Origin: an uncultured Paracoccaceae bacterium
GTDB lineage: Bacteria > Pseudomonadota > Alphaproteobacteria > Rhodobacterales > Rhodobacteraceae
Reading direction: 5' to 3'
Length of the DNA: 64,000 nt
Assembly (NCBI GenBank): GCA_947494675.1
Contig: CANLVP010000001.1
Location: forward strand, 682,001-746,000
In this document: piece by piece, positions 8,643 to 17,401 of the stretch
Layout of the letters: each line of letters begins with the position of its first letter
Position numbering within the stretch: the first letter of the stretch is position 1
Notes under the pieces: model-generated
Told to the model about the DNA's origin: nothing
Database searches by the model: none
What the model saw: the letters and a program-made list of their open reading frames with translations, nothing else
Position numbers and translations under genes: made by a program

Positions 8643-9505
8643 TGGATTGGGTTTCGGCGGTCGTGCAAGGCACGCTACTGGGCGGGCTATACGCGCTGTT
8701 TGCGGCGGGATTGTCGCTTATCTTTGGGGTCATGCGGCTGGTGAATATCGCCCATGGCGACCTGATTGTTCTGGCAGCTTATCTGGGGCTGTCCACGACG
8801 GTGATGCTGGGTGTGCACCCCTTTGTGGCGCTGCTGATCGTGATGCCAGCGATGGCCGGGATCGGCTATTGCCTGCAACGCGGTGTGCTGAACCAGACGC
8901 TGGGCGATGACATTCTGCCGCCTTTGCTGGTGACCTTTGGCCTGTCGGTGATCATCCAGAACGCCTTGCTTGAAGGCTATTCGGCGGACCCGCAAAAGAT
9001 GTCAGCGGGCACGCTGGAAACGGCGAGTATCAGCGCGGGTGGCCTGACGGTGGGAGTTTTGCCGTTGCTGACGTTCGCCATAGCGGTGGCGGTGATCGCG
9101 GGGCTGCAGTTCATGTTTTACCGCACCGCGATGGGCCGCGCGTTTCGGGCGGTTTCGGACAATTCCGACATCGCGCAGTTGATGGGGCTGAATAAAGCGC
9201 ATGTCTTTGGCGTGGCCATGGCCATCGCGCTGGCGGTCACGGCGATTGCGGGCATTTTGCTGGGTGTGCGCACAAGCTTTGACCCCTCGGTCGGGGGCGC
9301 GCGCCTGATCTTTGGCTTTGAGGCCGTGATTATCGGCGGGCTTGGTAACCTCTGGGGCACATTGGCGGGTGGTGTCATCCTGGGCGTAGCGCAGACGCTG
9401 GGGGCCAAGGTTGATCCCGGCTGGCAGCTTTTGGCCGGACACATCGCATTCCTGATCGTTTTGGCTGTACGCCCGAACGGCCTTTTCCCGAGGGTGTCAC
9501 ATTGA
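8642..9505 (+). CDS. ABC transporter permease, LivH-like
   Basis: This 287-residue, strongly hydrophobic protein has about eight membrane segments and LivH hallmarks: GGLYALFAAGLSLIFGVMRLVNIAHGDL near the N-terminus and FEAVIIGGLGNLWGTLAGG near the C-terminus. It forms one half of the inner-membrane channel with the LivM-like protein. The start overlaps the LivF-like stop as TAATG. Confidence 0.9.
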   Translation: MDWVSAVVQGTLLGGLYALFAAGLSLIFGVMRLVNIAHGDLIVLAAYLGLSTTVMLGVHPFVALLIVMPAMAGIGYCLQRGVLNQTLGDDILPPLLVTFGLSVIIQNALLEGYSADPQKMSAGTLETASISAGGLTVGVLPLLTFAIAVAVIAGLQFMFYRTAMGRAFRAVSDNSDIAQLMGLNKAHVFGVAMAIALAVTAIAGILLGVRTSFDPSVGGARLIFGFEAVIIGGLGNLWGTLAGGVILGVAQTLGAKVDPGWQLLAGHIAFLIVLAVRPNGLFPRVSH

Positions 9506-10521
9506 GCACGCGCATCGCAAGATCCACTCCCGGCGCACGCGCCGCGATGGTTATCGCCGCATTGGGCCTGATCGTTTTGGCTGCCGCCCCATGGTGGGCA
9601 GGCCGGGCCGATATGCGGCTTTTGGGCGAGATTTATCTTTACCTGTCGCTTGCTGTTTTGTGGAACCTGATGGCGGGTTACGCGGGCCTCGTGTCCGTGG
9701 GACAGCAGGCCTATGTAGGCTTTGGCGGCTATATGCTGTTCGCGCTGACCATGTTTGCGGGGCTGCACCCGATCCTCGCGATCCTGTTGGGCGGCGTTCT
9801 GGCGGCGGCGATATCGGTCCCGATTGCAGCGCTGATCTTTCGGCTCAAAGGTGCGTATTTCGCAATTGGCACATGGGTCATGGCAGAGGTGTTTCGCCTG
9901 TCGTTTGCGCAGGCCTCCTCCCTTGGGGGCGGGTCCGGGTCGTCCTTGCCAGTGGATGTGGTCCGGTCTTTGGCGGATTCCCGGTCGGGCCGCGAGGCAT
10001 TGAGCTATTGGCTGGCGCTGGGGGCGGCGGTCACGGTGATGGCTTGCGTCTATTTGTTCTTGCGCTCGCGCCGGGGTCTGGCCCTGACAGCGATCCGCGA
10101 CAGTGAAGTGGCCGCCGCCGGGCTTGGCATCAACATCTGGCGCACCAAGCTGGAAGTTTACGTCGTTACATCCGCCTTTACCGCGATCATTGGCGGGCTG
10201 ATCTTTCTGCAAAAGCTGCGGATTTCGCCCGATGCGGCTTTTTCGGTCAATGACTGGACGGCCTTTGTGATCTTTATCGTGGTGATCGGCGGCATCGGCA
10301 CGCTGGAAGGGCCGATCATCGGCACGATCCTGTTTTTCCTGCTGCGCGAGACGCTGGCCGATCTGGGGACGATCTATCTGATCGTGCTCGGGCTGGTGGC
10401 GATTGTCATCATGCTCAAAGCACCCAAGGGGGTCTGGGGTCTGATCCGCAGCCGCTTTGATCTGGAACTCTTCCCACTCAGTTACCGGGTGCGCACAGAT
10501 GCGCCCGACAAAGGAGCCTGA
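9502..10521 (+). CDS. ABC transporter permease, LivM-like
   Basis: This 339-residue multi-spanning permease carries LivM features: LWNLMAGYAGLVSVGQQAYVGFGGYML, the cytoplasmic loop segment ALTAIRDSEVAAAGLGIN, and a C-terminal GGIGTLEGPIIGT. Translation appears to start at TTG 9502, overlapping the LivH-like stop. It completes a five-gene importer with the Tat-exported binding protein. Confidence 0.9.
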   Translation: MSTRIARSTPGARAAMVIAALGLIVLAAAPWWAGRADMRLLGEIYLYLSLAVLWNLMAGYAGLVSVGQQAYVGFGGYMLFALTMFAGLHPILAILLGGVLAAAISVPIAALIFRLKGAYFAIGTWVMAEVFRLSFAQASSLGGGSGSSLPVDVVRSLADSRSGREALSYWLALGAAVTVMACVYLFLRSRRGLALTAIRDSEVAAAGLGINIWRTKLEVYVVTSAFTAIIGGLIFLQKLRISPDAAFSVNDWTAFVIFIVVIGGIGTLEGPIIGTILFFLLRETLADLGTIYLIVLGLVAIVIMLKAPKGVWGLIRSRFDLELFPLSYRVRTDAPDKGA

Positions 10522-10525
10522 ACCA

Positions 10526-11464
10526 ATGGCCAAGCAACAAAAGACCATCATCACCTGCGCGGTGACCGGGGCCATTCATACACCGACGATGTCGGACGCC
10601 CTGCCCTATACCTATGACGATATCGCCAAACAGGCGATTGACGCCGCAGAGGCGGGTGCGTCGATCCTGCACCTGCACGCGCGGAACAATGAAACCGGTG
10701 CGCCCTCGGTTGATCCTGATGATTTCCGCCCGTTTCTGGGGCGGATCAAGCAGGCCAGCGACGCGGTGGTGAATATCTCGACCGGTGGCTCGCTCACCTT
10801 GTCTATTCAGGACCGGATCAACCCGGCGGCCACGTTCAGCGCCGAGATGTGCAGCATGAACATGGGGTCGATGAATTTCAGCTTTCACCCGCTGGCCAAC
10901 CGCTATGGCGATGATGATTGGAAGTTCGATTGGGAAAAGGATTATGTTGCCAATTCCGACGGCAATATCTTTCGCAACACGTTCCGCGATATCCGTGAGG
11001 CGGCAGAGACGCTGGCCCCCCATGACATCAAGTTTGAACACGAGTGCTATGACGTGGGGCACCTTTATAACCTGAAGTTTTGCATGGATGCGGGGCTGTT
11101 CAAGGCGCCGGTGTTCATTCAGTTCGTGATGGGCATTCTGGGCGGCATTGGTGCCGATATCGACAATCTGGTGTTCATGAAAAAGACCGCCGACAAGCTC
11201 TTTGGTGATGACTATCGCTGGTCCATTCTGGCAGCTGGTGCTTCGCAAATTCCGATGGCTACGACAGCCAGCCAGATGGGCGGCAATGTGCGGGTGGGGC
11301 TGGAGGACAGCCTGTTCATCACCCGCGGAAAACTCGCTGAAAGCAACGCCCAACAGGTCGCCAAGATCCGGCGCATTGTGGAAGACTTGGGAAATCAGGT
11401 TGCAACGCCCGATGAAGCGCGCGAAATTCTGGACCTCAAGGGTGGCGATAGAGTGAATTTCTGA
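10526..11464 (+). CDS. BKACE family beta-keto acid cleavage enzyme
   Basis: This 312-residue protein has the BKACE (DUF849) N-terminal pattern TCAVTGAIHTP and the metal-binding HLHAR motif (residues 49-53). Family enzymes condense a beta-keto acid with acetyl-CoA and release acetoacetate plus a new acyl-CoA; known substrates include 3-keto-5-aminohexanoate and dehydrocarnitine. Here it would act after the dehydrogenase in the same operon. ATG 10526 sits behind AAGGAG (10511-10516), 4 bp after the permease stop. The specificity is not visible. Confidence 0.9.
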   Translation: MAKQQKTIITCAVTGAIHTPTMSDALPYTYDDIAKQAIDAAEAGASILHLHARNNETGAPSVDPDDFRPFLGRIKQASDAVVNISTGGSLTLSIQDRINPAATFSAEMCSMNMGSMNFSFHPLANRYGDDDWKFDWEKDYVANSDGNIFRNTFRDIREAAETLAPHDIKFEHECYDVGHLYNLKFCMDAGLFKAPVFIQFVMGILGGIGADIDNLVFMKKTADKLFGDDYRWSILAAGASQIPMATTASQMGGNVRVGLEDSLFITRGKLAESNAQQVAKIRRIVEDLGNQVATPDEAREILDLKGGDRVNF

Positions 11465-13080
11465 TGAACGTTTTGTGGATCATGGCCGACCAACTGCGCT
11501 GGGATTACTTGAGCTGTTATGGTGCCACGCATATCGACACGCCAAACATCGACTGGCTGGCGTCGCAATCGGTGCGGTTCGACAAGGCTTATGTGCAGTC
11601 CCCGATCTGTGGGCCCAGCCGCATGAGCTTTTACACCGGGCGCTATGTGCGCAGCCATGGATCGACGTGGAACGGGTTCCCACTGCGCGTGGGTGAGCCG
11701 ACATTGGGTGATCATCTGCGCGAGGTGGGTGCGAAATGCGCCTTGGTCGGCAAGACCCATATGACCCCCGATGCGGAAGGGATGAAGCGGCTGGGGATCA
11801 CCCCCGAAAGCACTATTGGTGCGCTGGTCGCGCAATGCGGGTTTGAGGAATACGTGCGCGACGACGGCACGAACCATTCCGACTATCCGGGGCGGCGTGC
11901 CGAGGACTACGATCAATACCTGCGCGATCACGGCATGGATGGCGACAACCCCTGGGAAGAATGGGCTAACACCGGCATCAGCCCCGAGGGGGAAATGCGA
12001 TCAGGCTGGGCGCTTGAGAACGCACCACTGCCTGCGCGCGTGCCCAAGGAGCACTCGGAAACGGCCTGGCTGACGACGCGCGGGATCGAGTTTATTGAGG
12101 AACAGGGCGAGCAGCCGTGGCTCTGTCATCTGAGCTATATCAAGCCGCATTGGCCCTATCTGGCCCCTGCCCCCTATAACGACATGTATGGCGCGTCTGA
12201 TCTGCCGCCGGTCAATCGTAGCGATGCCGAGCGCAGCACCGATCATCCGCTGATGCAGGCCTGGATGGACATGCGTGTCAGCCAGACGTTTTCGCGCGAT
12301 GAGGTGCGCGACATCGTGGCACCGGTCTATATGGGGCTGATCAAGGAACTGGACGACCAGATGGGGCGGCTCTTTGCCTATCTGCGGGAAACCGGCCGGA
12401 TGGATGACACGATGATCGTCTTTTGCGCCGATCATGGCGACAATATGGGCGATCACTGGATGGGCGAGAAAGACCTGTTTTTTGATTGCTCGGCCAAAAT
12501 CCCGCTGATCGTTTATGACCCGCGCGCGGAGGCCGACAGCACGCGCGGCACCGCCAGCGATGCCTTGGTCGAAGGGATCGATCTTGCGCCGACCTTTGTT
12601 GAACTGATGGGCGGCGAGGCCAAGCCGCATATTATGGAGGGCCGGTCGCTGAGCCCGCTCTTGCACGGGACCGGCGCAGATTGGCGCACCTATGCGGTGT
12701 CGGAATACGATTATGCCACGCGCAAGGCCCGCAGGCCGGTGGGCGTGGATCAGGGCGATGCGCGGCTAGCGATGATCTATGACGGGCGGTGGAAATACAT
12801 TCATGTCGAGCATATGCGCCCGATGTTGTTTGATCTGGAGACCGACCCCGGCGAGTTGACGGACCTTGCCACTGATCCCGCGTATGCAGATGAAATCACG
12901 CGGTTGGCAGCACTACATTTTGAATGGTCGCGCAAGCATCACAACCGCATCACCCGCTCTGCCGCTGCGGTCGAAGCGATGACCGATAGGGGCGAACCGC
13001 CCGGCATTTTCATCGGCTATGTCGACAGCGATGAGATGGCCGCCGCAGGAAAATCGGTGCCACCTCATACAACCGGCTAG
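11464..13080 (+). CDS. sulfatase / phosphonate monoester hydrolase-like enzyme, cytoplasmic
   Basis: This 538-residue alkaline-phosphatase-superfamily hydrolase has MADQ near the N-terminus for metal binding and the formylglycine signature C-G-P-S-R at residues 49-53, so Cys49 should be converted to formylglycine. The region ADHGDNMGDH and the long C-terminal tail resemble phosphonate monoester hydrolases. There is no signal peptide, unlike most sulfatases, so it should act in the cytoplasm on an imported ester. It overlaps the BKACE stop by one base and closes the operon. Confidence 0.85.
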   Translation: MNVLWIMADQLRWDYLSCYGATHIDTPNIDWLASQSVRFDKAYVQSPICGPSRMSFYTGRYVRSHGSTWNGFPLRVGEPTLGDHLREVGAKCALVGKTHMTPDAEGMKRLGITPESTIGALVAQCGFEEYVRDDGTNHSDYPGRRAEDYDQYLRDHGMDGDNPWEEWANTGISPEGEMRSGWALENAPLPARVPKEHSETAWLTTRGIEFIEEQGEQPWLCHLSYIKPHWPYLAPAPYNDMYGASDLPPVNRSDAERSTDHPLMQAWMDMRVSQTFSRDEVRDIVAPVYMGLIKELDDQMGRLFAYLRETGRMDDTMIVFCADHGDNMGDHWMGEKDLFFDCSAKIPLIVYDPRAEADSTRGTASDALVEGIDLAPTFVELMGGEAKPHIMEGRSLSPLLHGTGADWRTYAVSEYDYATRKARRPVGVDQGDARLAMIYDGRWKYIHVEHMRPMLFDLETDPGELTDLATDPAYADEITRLAALHFEWSRKHHNRITRSAAAVEAMTDRGEPPGIFIGYVDSDEMAAAGKSVPPHTTG

Positions 13081-13083
13081 CGG

Positions 13084-13761
13084 TTATTTTGGCGCGCGGT
13101 AGTTCCCCTCGCCCTTGAGGATTTCGATATTGCGCGCCTCGAGGTCGAGCGCTCGCTGGACCGACGGGCGCTGCGCGATCCGGTCGGCATGGGCGCGAAT
13201 GTTGGGAAATGGCGTCTGGTCAAAGCCCACGACGCAAATCCGCCACCACGTCCAAAAGAGATATCCGTCCAAAATCGACCAAGTGTCGCCATACCACCAG
13301 CCATCGGGGCCAAGCCTGTCGTTGATCATCCCCATGACGGGCTGCATGTCGGCGGTGCCTTTGGCGCGGACAATGTCGTAGGACAGCTCTGCGTCTTCGA
13401 TGAATTTCTGCGGCATCGCGATGCGGGTCACGATGGGGTGCACGGTGCCGGAAAAGAACGCGAGGTCCCCGATCTGCTGGGCGGCCTCTACATCGTTGGC
13501 AGGCGCGGGCAAGAGGTTGGCATCCGGATATGTTCTGGCAAGCCATTGAAGAATGGCGACATTTTCGGACATTGGTGTGCCATCAATCAGCAACACAGGC
13601 ACCTTGCCCTTGGGGTTTACCTTGAGAAATTCCGGCGTCTTTTGTTCCATTGCGGCGGTGCGGACAAGGCGGGTGCCAAAGGGCACGCCGATCTCTTCCA
13701 ATGCGATGGTCGGCACGCGGGCGCAGGTTCCGGGTGCAACAAAGAGTTCAAGATCTGGCAT
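13084..13761 (-). CDS. glutathione S-transferase family protein
   Basis: This 225-residue protein has an N-terminal thioredoxin-like domain with a Cys at residue 13 (PGTCARVPTIALEEIGVPF), the cis-Pro region GKVPVLL, the glutathione-contact segment MSENVAI and an all-helical C-terminal domain. It is convergent with the sulfatase gene and divergent from the TAXI transporter. Its role there, such as detoxifying a reactive intermediate, is a guess. Confidence 0.85.
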   Translation of the reverse strand: MPDLELFVAPGTCARVPTIALEEIGVPFGTRLVRTAAMEQKTPEFLKVNPKGKVPVLLIDGTPMSENVAILQWLARTYPDANLLPAPANDVEAAQQIGDLAFFSGTVHPIVTRIAMPQKFIEDAELSYDIVRAKGTADMQPVMGMINDRLGPDGWWYGDTWSILDGYLFWTWWRICVVGFDQTPFPNIRAHADRIAQRPSVQRALDLEARNIEILKGEGNYRAPK

Positions 13762-13872
13762 GGCGGAATCTCCTATATATCCGGGTCGCGGACAAAATTA
13801 TCGATTTTCTTGCGTTTGAGTGTTCCCTGATCCAAGCTTGCCGTCAATGACGGGCATTACTGGGAGGTAGAT

Positions 13873-14916
13873 ATGTTCAAACGACTGTTGGCCGGGCTAT
13901 CGGCAACACTTTTGGCGGCGACGGGAGCGAGCGCCCAAACCATTCTGACTGCAGAAACGGCGGGACCGACAGGCGTGCCCGGCATGACCGTTTTGTCGCT
14001 GGCAGAGGCGGCATCCGCCGAAGGCATCGCGGAAATCCAAGTGACAACGGGTCAGACCCTGACCAATTCGGTGCAGAACGTCGCCGAAGGCAAAACCGAT
14101 ATCGCCGCAGCGCCCTTTGTGTTGCCTTTCCTAATGTCCCGTGGCGTTGGCCCCTATGCTAGCCTTGGCGCAGAGGACGGTGCCGCGCTGACCAGCAATC
14201 TGCGGGTGCTTTATACCTACCGTTTTGCCGTGCAGGCGCTTTATGCCTACGACAGTGCCAACTTTGGTGGCTGGGACGGCATTGAGGGTTCCACGATCTA
14301 CAACGGCCCCCCGCGTGGTGCCGCGCTGACCAATGCGCGTAACCTGATCCGCCTGATTACCGATCTTGAGGACGGCGATGGCTATACCGGTATTCAAGTG
14401 AACTGGGGCCAAGCGGTCACGACGATGCAGGATGGGTCGTCGGATGCGATGGTGCTGCCAATCAGTTTCCCTGATGGTCGCATGACGGCGGCGCTGGCCT
14501 CTGGCGATATGACGCTGTGGTCGACGCCAAGTGAGATTTTCAAGAGCGAGGGGTTCCAGAAAGTGGGCAACCTGCCCGGCACTGTGACGGTGTCCCTGCC
14601 CGTTTCCGAGCTTGGCTTCGGTGAAGGCGTCACAATCGTGTCTGATGATGATATGTTCTACGGCCCCGGCACGGTGGGCGGTGAGATCGTCCGCGCCGAC
14701 ATGGATTTTGACATGGCCAAGGCCCTGACCGCGGCCTTCATCAGCAATCTTGATAGCATCTACAAAGCCAAGGCACCGTTCATGGCGAACACCTGGTTGG
14801 GTGAGACGGACCTTGCTGTCACAGACATGTGCAACGGCAACCCGCTGACCTATCACCCCGGTGCGGTCGCGGCCTGGGAAGAGGCAGGCTATACCATTCC
14901 TGATTGCGCCAAGTAA
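13873..14916 (+). CDS. TAXI-family TRAP transporter solute-binding protein
   Basis: This 347-residue protein has a Sec signal peptide (MFKRLLAGLSATLLAATGASA). The mature part starts ILTAETAGPTGVPGMT and includes TVGGEIVRADMDFD, features of TAXI-type TRAP binding proteins. GGGAGG (13861-13866) provides the ribosome binding site. The fused TRAP permease follows 59 bp downstream behind a hairpin. Known TAXI substrates are mostly organic acids; the ligand here is unknown. Confidence 0.82.
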   Translation: MFKRLLAGLSATLLAATGASAQTILTAETAGPTGVPGMTVLSLAEAASAEGIAEIQVTTGQTLTNSVQNVAEGKTDIAAAPFVLPFLMSRGVGPYASLGAEDGAALTSNLRVLYTYRFAVQALYAYDSANFGGWDGIEGSTIYNGPPRGAALTNARNLIRLITDLEDGDGYTGIQVNWGQAVTTMQDGSSDAMVLPISFPDGRMTAALASGDMTLWSTPSEIFKSEGFQKVGNLPGTVTVSLPVSELGFGEGVTIVSDDDMFYGPGTVGGEIVRADMDFDMAKALTAAFISNLDSIYKAKAPFMANTWLGETDLAVTDMCNGNPLTYHPGAVAAWEEAGYTIPDCAK

Positions 14917-14929
14917 GCGGGCAAAAAAC

Positions 14930-14951
14930 GCTAAGGCCGCACGGCCTTAGC
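14930..14951 (+). terminator. intercistronic hairpin in the TAXI-TRAP operon
   Basis: GCTAAGGCCG (14930-14939) is the exact reverse complement of CGGCCTTAGC (14942-14951), a 10-bp stem with a minimal loop, followed by ATCCTTTCCCC rather than a clean T tract. It sits between the binding-protein and permease genes and probably protects or limits the message to give more binding protein than permease. Confidence 0.7.
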
Positions 14952-14975
14952 ATCCTTTCCCCAAAGCGGAATTCC

Positions 14976-17318
14976 ATGTCAGATCACGCGCAGCCAGAAA
15001 CGCCAAAGCCGGACTTTGGCCAGAAGATCCTTTACCCCTTGGCCATTGCGATGGTCCTGATTGGGCTGATCAATGCGACGCCGGGCATTCCGGGTTATGA
15101 CGACTTTGCAGCCCGGATCACGGGCACGGATGGGGCGCTGTTTCGCAAGTTCCCGTTTGAGTGGTTCTACCCGCTGTTCTTTGTCCTGATGATGACGATT
15201 GTCGCGCTCAAACATTCGATGTGGCGCGATTGGAAAGCGCGCAGCGTAGGGCGGCGCAGGTTTGGGCTGCTGCTGGATATAGCCCTTGTGACGATGGCCG
15301 TGGTCGTGGCGCTGACCTATCTGACAGAGATTGAATCGGTCTGCTTGATCGATCAGATCAGCGGACAACGCGCCTTGCTGATCGCCGAAAGCCTAAAGGC
15401 AGAGGTTGAGTTGGCCGAGATGATGGGGATGCCCGTCCCCACCACGGTAGATGACCCCAAATGCGTGGCCAACACCGGCGGCTGGCTGGTGCTGATTGTC
15501 GGGCTCGCGGTGATGGTGTTCCTGTCCTACAACGTCAAGGTTTGGGGCCTGCCGTTGGTTTTGGTCGCGATCCTGATCTCGGCCTATACGATGCTGACGG
15601 TCCTCGTGTGGTATTTCTACGGGGCCGACGACATCAACAAATACTTTGTGACCAAGCTGGCGGGTGAGCCACGGATGCTGTCGGACGGGCGGCCACGGGT
15701 GCACGACATTTTGGTCAACAACTCCTCGGGCCTGTTGGGGCGGTTCATGGATATCATCCTGAACACAATCTTTCCCTATCTGGTGCTGGGGTCGCTGTTC
15801 GGAAGCTCTGCGGGCGGGAAATCCCTGATCAAGCTGGCGTTCCGCTGGACCCGCAAGCTGCGCGGTGGGCCGGCACATGCGGCGATTGTATCCTCTGCCA
15901 TGTTCGGGACCATCTCTGGCGGGCCAATCGTGAACGTCTTGTCGACGGGCGTTTTGACGATCCCGATGATGCTGAAACGGGGATTTTCCAAGGTCTTTGC
16001 AGGCGGGGTTGAGGCGGCGGCGTCGTCAGGCGGGTCGATCATGCCGCCGGTGATGGGGGTCGCGGCCTTTGTCTTGGCCTCGCTGACCTCGGTGCCCTAT
16101 TCGAGCATCATTATTGCGGCGATCATTCCAGCGATTGCCTACTTCTTTTGTCTGTTTCTGTCGGCGGCCTTTCAGTCGCGCAAGCAGAACATCGAAGCGA
16201 TTGGCGAGATCACCGAGGACATGATCCTTGAGCGTCAGGACTTTCTAAACCTTGCGATGATCTTTGGGCCCATTCTGGCGATCCTCGTGTTGCTGCTGAC
16301 CCCGAAAGAGGCCGTGGGCTGTGGGTTGTTTGGTGGGTTGCTGGGGGCCGAGCGGATCATCGCAGATAGCGTCTGTCAGGTGGAAAGCCTTGGGTGGTTT
16401 CTGCAGGCCGTCAAGAACGCGGCCGGGTCAGCCGGGGCCGCGGGCTGGTGGGCGGTGATCCTGCTGCTGGGGCTGTTGTTTCTGGACCCCGCCGTGCGCG
16501 CGCGGCCGAAGCTGATCGTAGACGGGATTGCCAACGCAGGCGAGTTGATCGCGACGCTGTACCTGATGTTTCTGGCCGTCTCGATCATCGACTTCTGCCT
16601 GTCGTTCACCGGGCTGCCGGTCTTTATCTCGCTTGATGTGCTGGCGTGGCTGACGTCACTGAACCTTGGCACCGGCGGATCAACGATGCTGCAATTCGTG
16701 GCCCTGTTGCTGACCATGTTACTGGCGGTCTTGCTGGGCATGGGGATGCCTGCGGTGCCCGCCTATATCAACGCGGCCCTGCTGATGGGGCCGTTGCTGG
16801 CGGGTTTGGGCATGTCGATCTTTACCGCCAATATGTTCATTTTCTACTTTGCCGTGGCCAGCGCGATCACGCCGCCTGTGGCGCTTGCGGCCTTTGCTGC
16901 CGCCAGCATCACCAAGGCGGAACCAATGGCGACGGGATTCTCTGCTGTGCGGTCGGGGATCGTGATGTTCGTGATCCCCTTTATCTTTGCCTTTTACCCA
17001 GAGCTTTTGCTGATCGAAGACGCGGTGCTCAGCCCGAACCCGACACCCGGTGCGCCTTATCTGGCGGGCTATGATGGGCAGGTGCATCTGGCCGCACTGG
17101 CGCTGTTGATCGTGCGGCTGGTGGTTGCGCTTTACTTGATCTCGTCCGCCTTGGCGGGGTTCGATCAGGCCAAGTTGAGGGGCTGGGAAATCGCGGTGCG
17201 GCTGGGACTGGCAGCGCTGGTGCTGTTCAAGCCCGAGACGATCTATATCGCCGCCTGTATTGCCGCCGTCGTGGTGGTCGTTATCCATCGACGCAGCGCG
17301 GCCCTTGCGCGCGCTTAA
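14976..17318 (+). CDS. fused TRAP transporter permease (small plus large subunit)
   Basis: This 780-residue membrane protein joins a DctQ-like four-helix part (to about residue 230) to a DctM-like part with segments such as SSAMFGTISGGPIVNVLSTG, GGSIMPPVMGVAAFVLA and GMPAVPAYINAALLMG. This is the fusion usual for TAXI-type TRAP systems. Transport would be driven by an ion gradient. ATG 14976 was chosen over the in-frame ATG at 14904, which lies inside the upstream gene and before the hairpin. Additional hydrophobic helices follow the DctM core. Confidence 0.87.
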   Translation: MSDHAQPETPKPDFGQKILYPLAIAMVLIGLINATPGIPGYDDFAARITGTDGALFRKFPFEWFYPLFFVLMMTIVALKHSMWRDWKARSVGRRRFGLLLDIALVTMAVVVALTYLTEIESVCLIDQISGQRALLIAESLKAEVELAEMMGMPVPTTVDDPKCVANTGGWLVLIVGLAVMVFLSYNVKVWGLPLVLVAILISAYTMLTVLVWYFYGADDINKYFVTKLAGEPRMLSDGRPRVHDILVNNSSGLLGRFMDIILNTIFPYLVLGSLFGSSAGGKSLIKLAFRWTRKLRGGPAHAAIVSSAMFGTISGGPIVNVLSTGVLTIPMMLKRGFSKVFAGGVEAAASSGGSIMPPVMGVAAFVLASLTSVPYSSIIIAAIIPAIAYFFCLFLSAAFQSRKQNIEAIGEITEDMILERQDFLNLAMIFGPILAILVLLLTPKEAVGCGLFGGLLGAERIIADSVCQVESLGWFLQAVKNAAGSAGAAGWWAVILLLGLLFLDPAVRARPKLIVDGIANAGELIATLYLMFLAVSIIDFCLSFTGLPVFISLDVLAWLTSLNLGTGGSTMLQFVALLLTMLLAVLLGMGMPAVPAYINAALLMGPLLAGLGMSIFTANMFIFYFAVASAITPPVALAAFAAASITKAEPMATGFSAVRSGIVMFVIPFIFAFYPELLLIEDAVLSPNPTPGAPYLAGYDGQVHLAALALLIVRLVVALYLISSALAGFDQAKLRGWEIAVRLGLAALVLFKPETIYIAACIAAVVVVVIHRRSAALARA

Positions 17319-17348
17319 GCGCGATTTCGGAGGGCCGCCAAAGAAGAA

Positions 17349-17373
17349 GGGCCGCCGCTTGCCGCGACGGCCC
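17349..17373 (-). terminator. intrinsic terminator of the bzt operon
   Basis: On the minus strand a GC-rich hairpin (GGGCCG paired with CGGCCC, with further internal pairing) is followed by TTCTTCTTT. It lies about 30 bp after the bztD stop. Confidence 0.65.
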
Positions 17374-17394
17374 CGAATTTTCGACGAAAATTCG
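17374..17394. repeat. perfect 21-bp palindrome beside the bzt terminator
   Basis: CGAATTTTCG (17374-17383) and CGAAAATTCG (17385-17394) form an exact inverted repeat around a single central base. It lies between the bztD stop and the terminator hairpin, so it would be in the 3' end of the bzt transcript. The regular AT-core, CG-ended form is unlike the GC-rich hairpins elsewhere in the window. Confidence 0.75.
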
Positions 17395-17401
17395 CCCCCG
17401 C

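Noticed and set aside
9118-10575. Minus-strand open frame of 485 codons across the LivH/LivM permease genes
   Set aside because: The predicted product is Arg/His/Pro/Gln-rich shadow sequence of membrane-protein codons and crosses two real genes.
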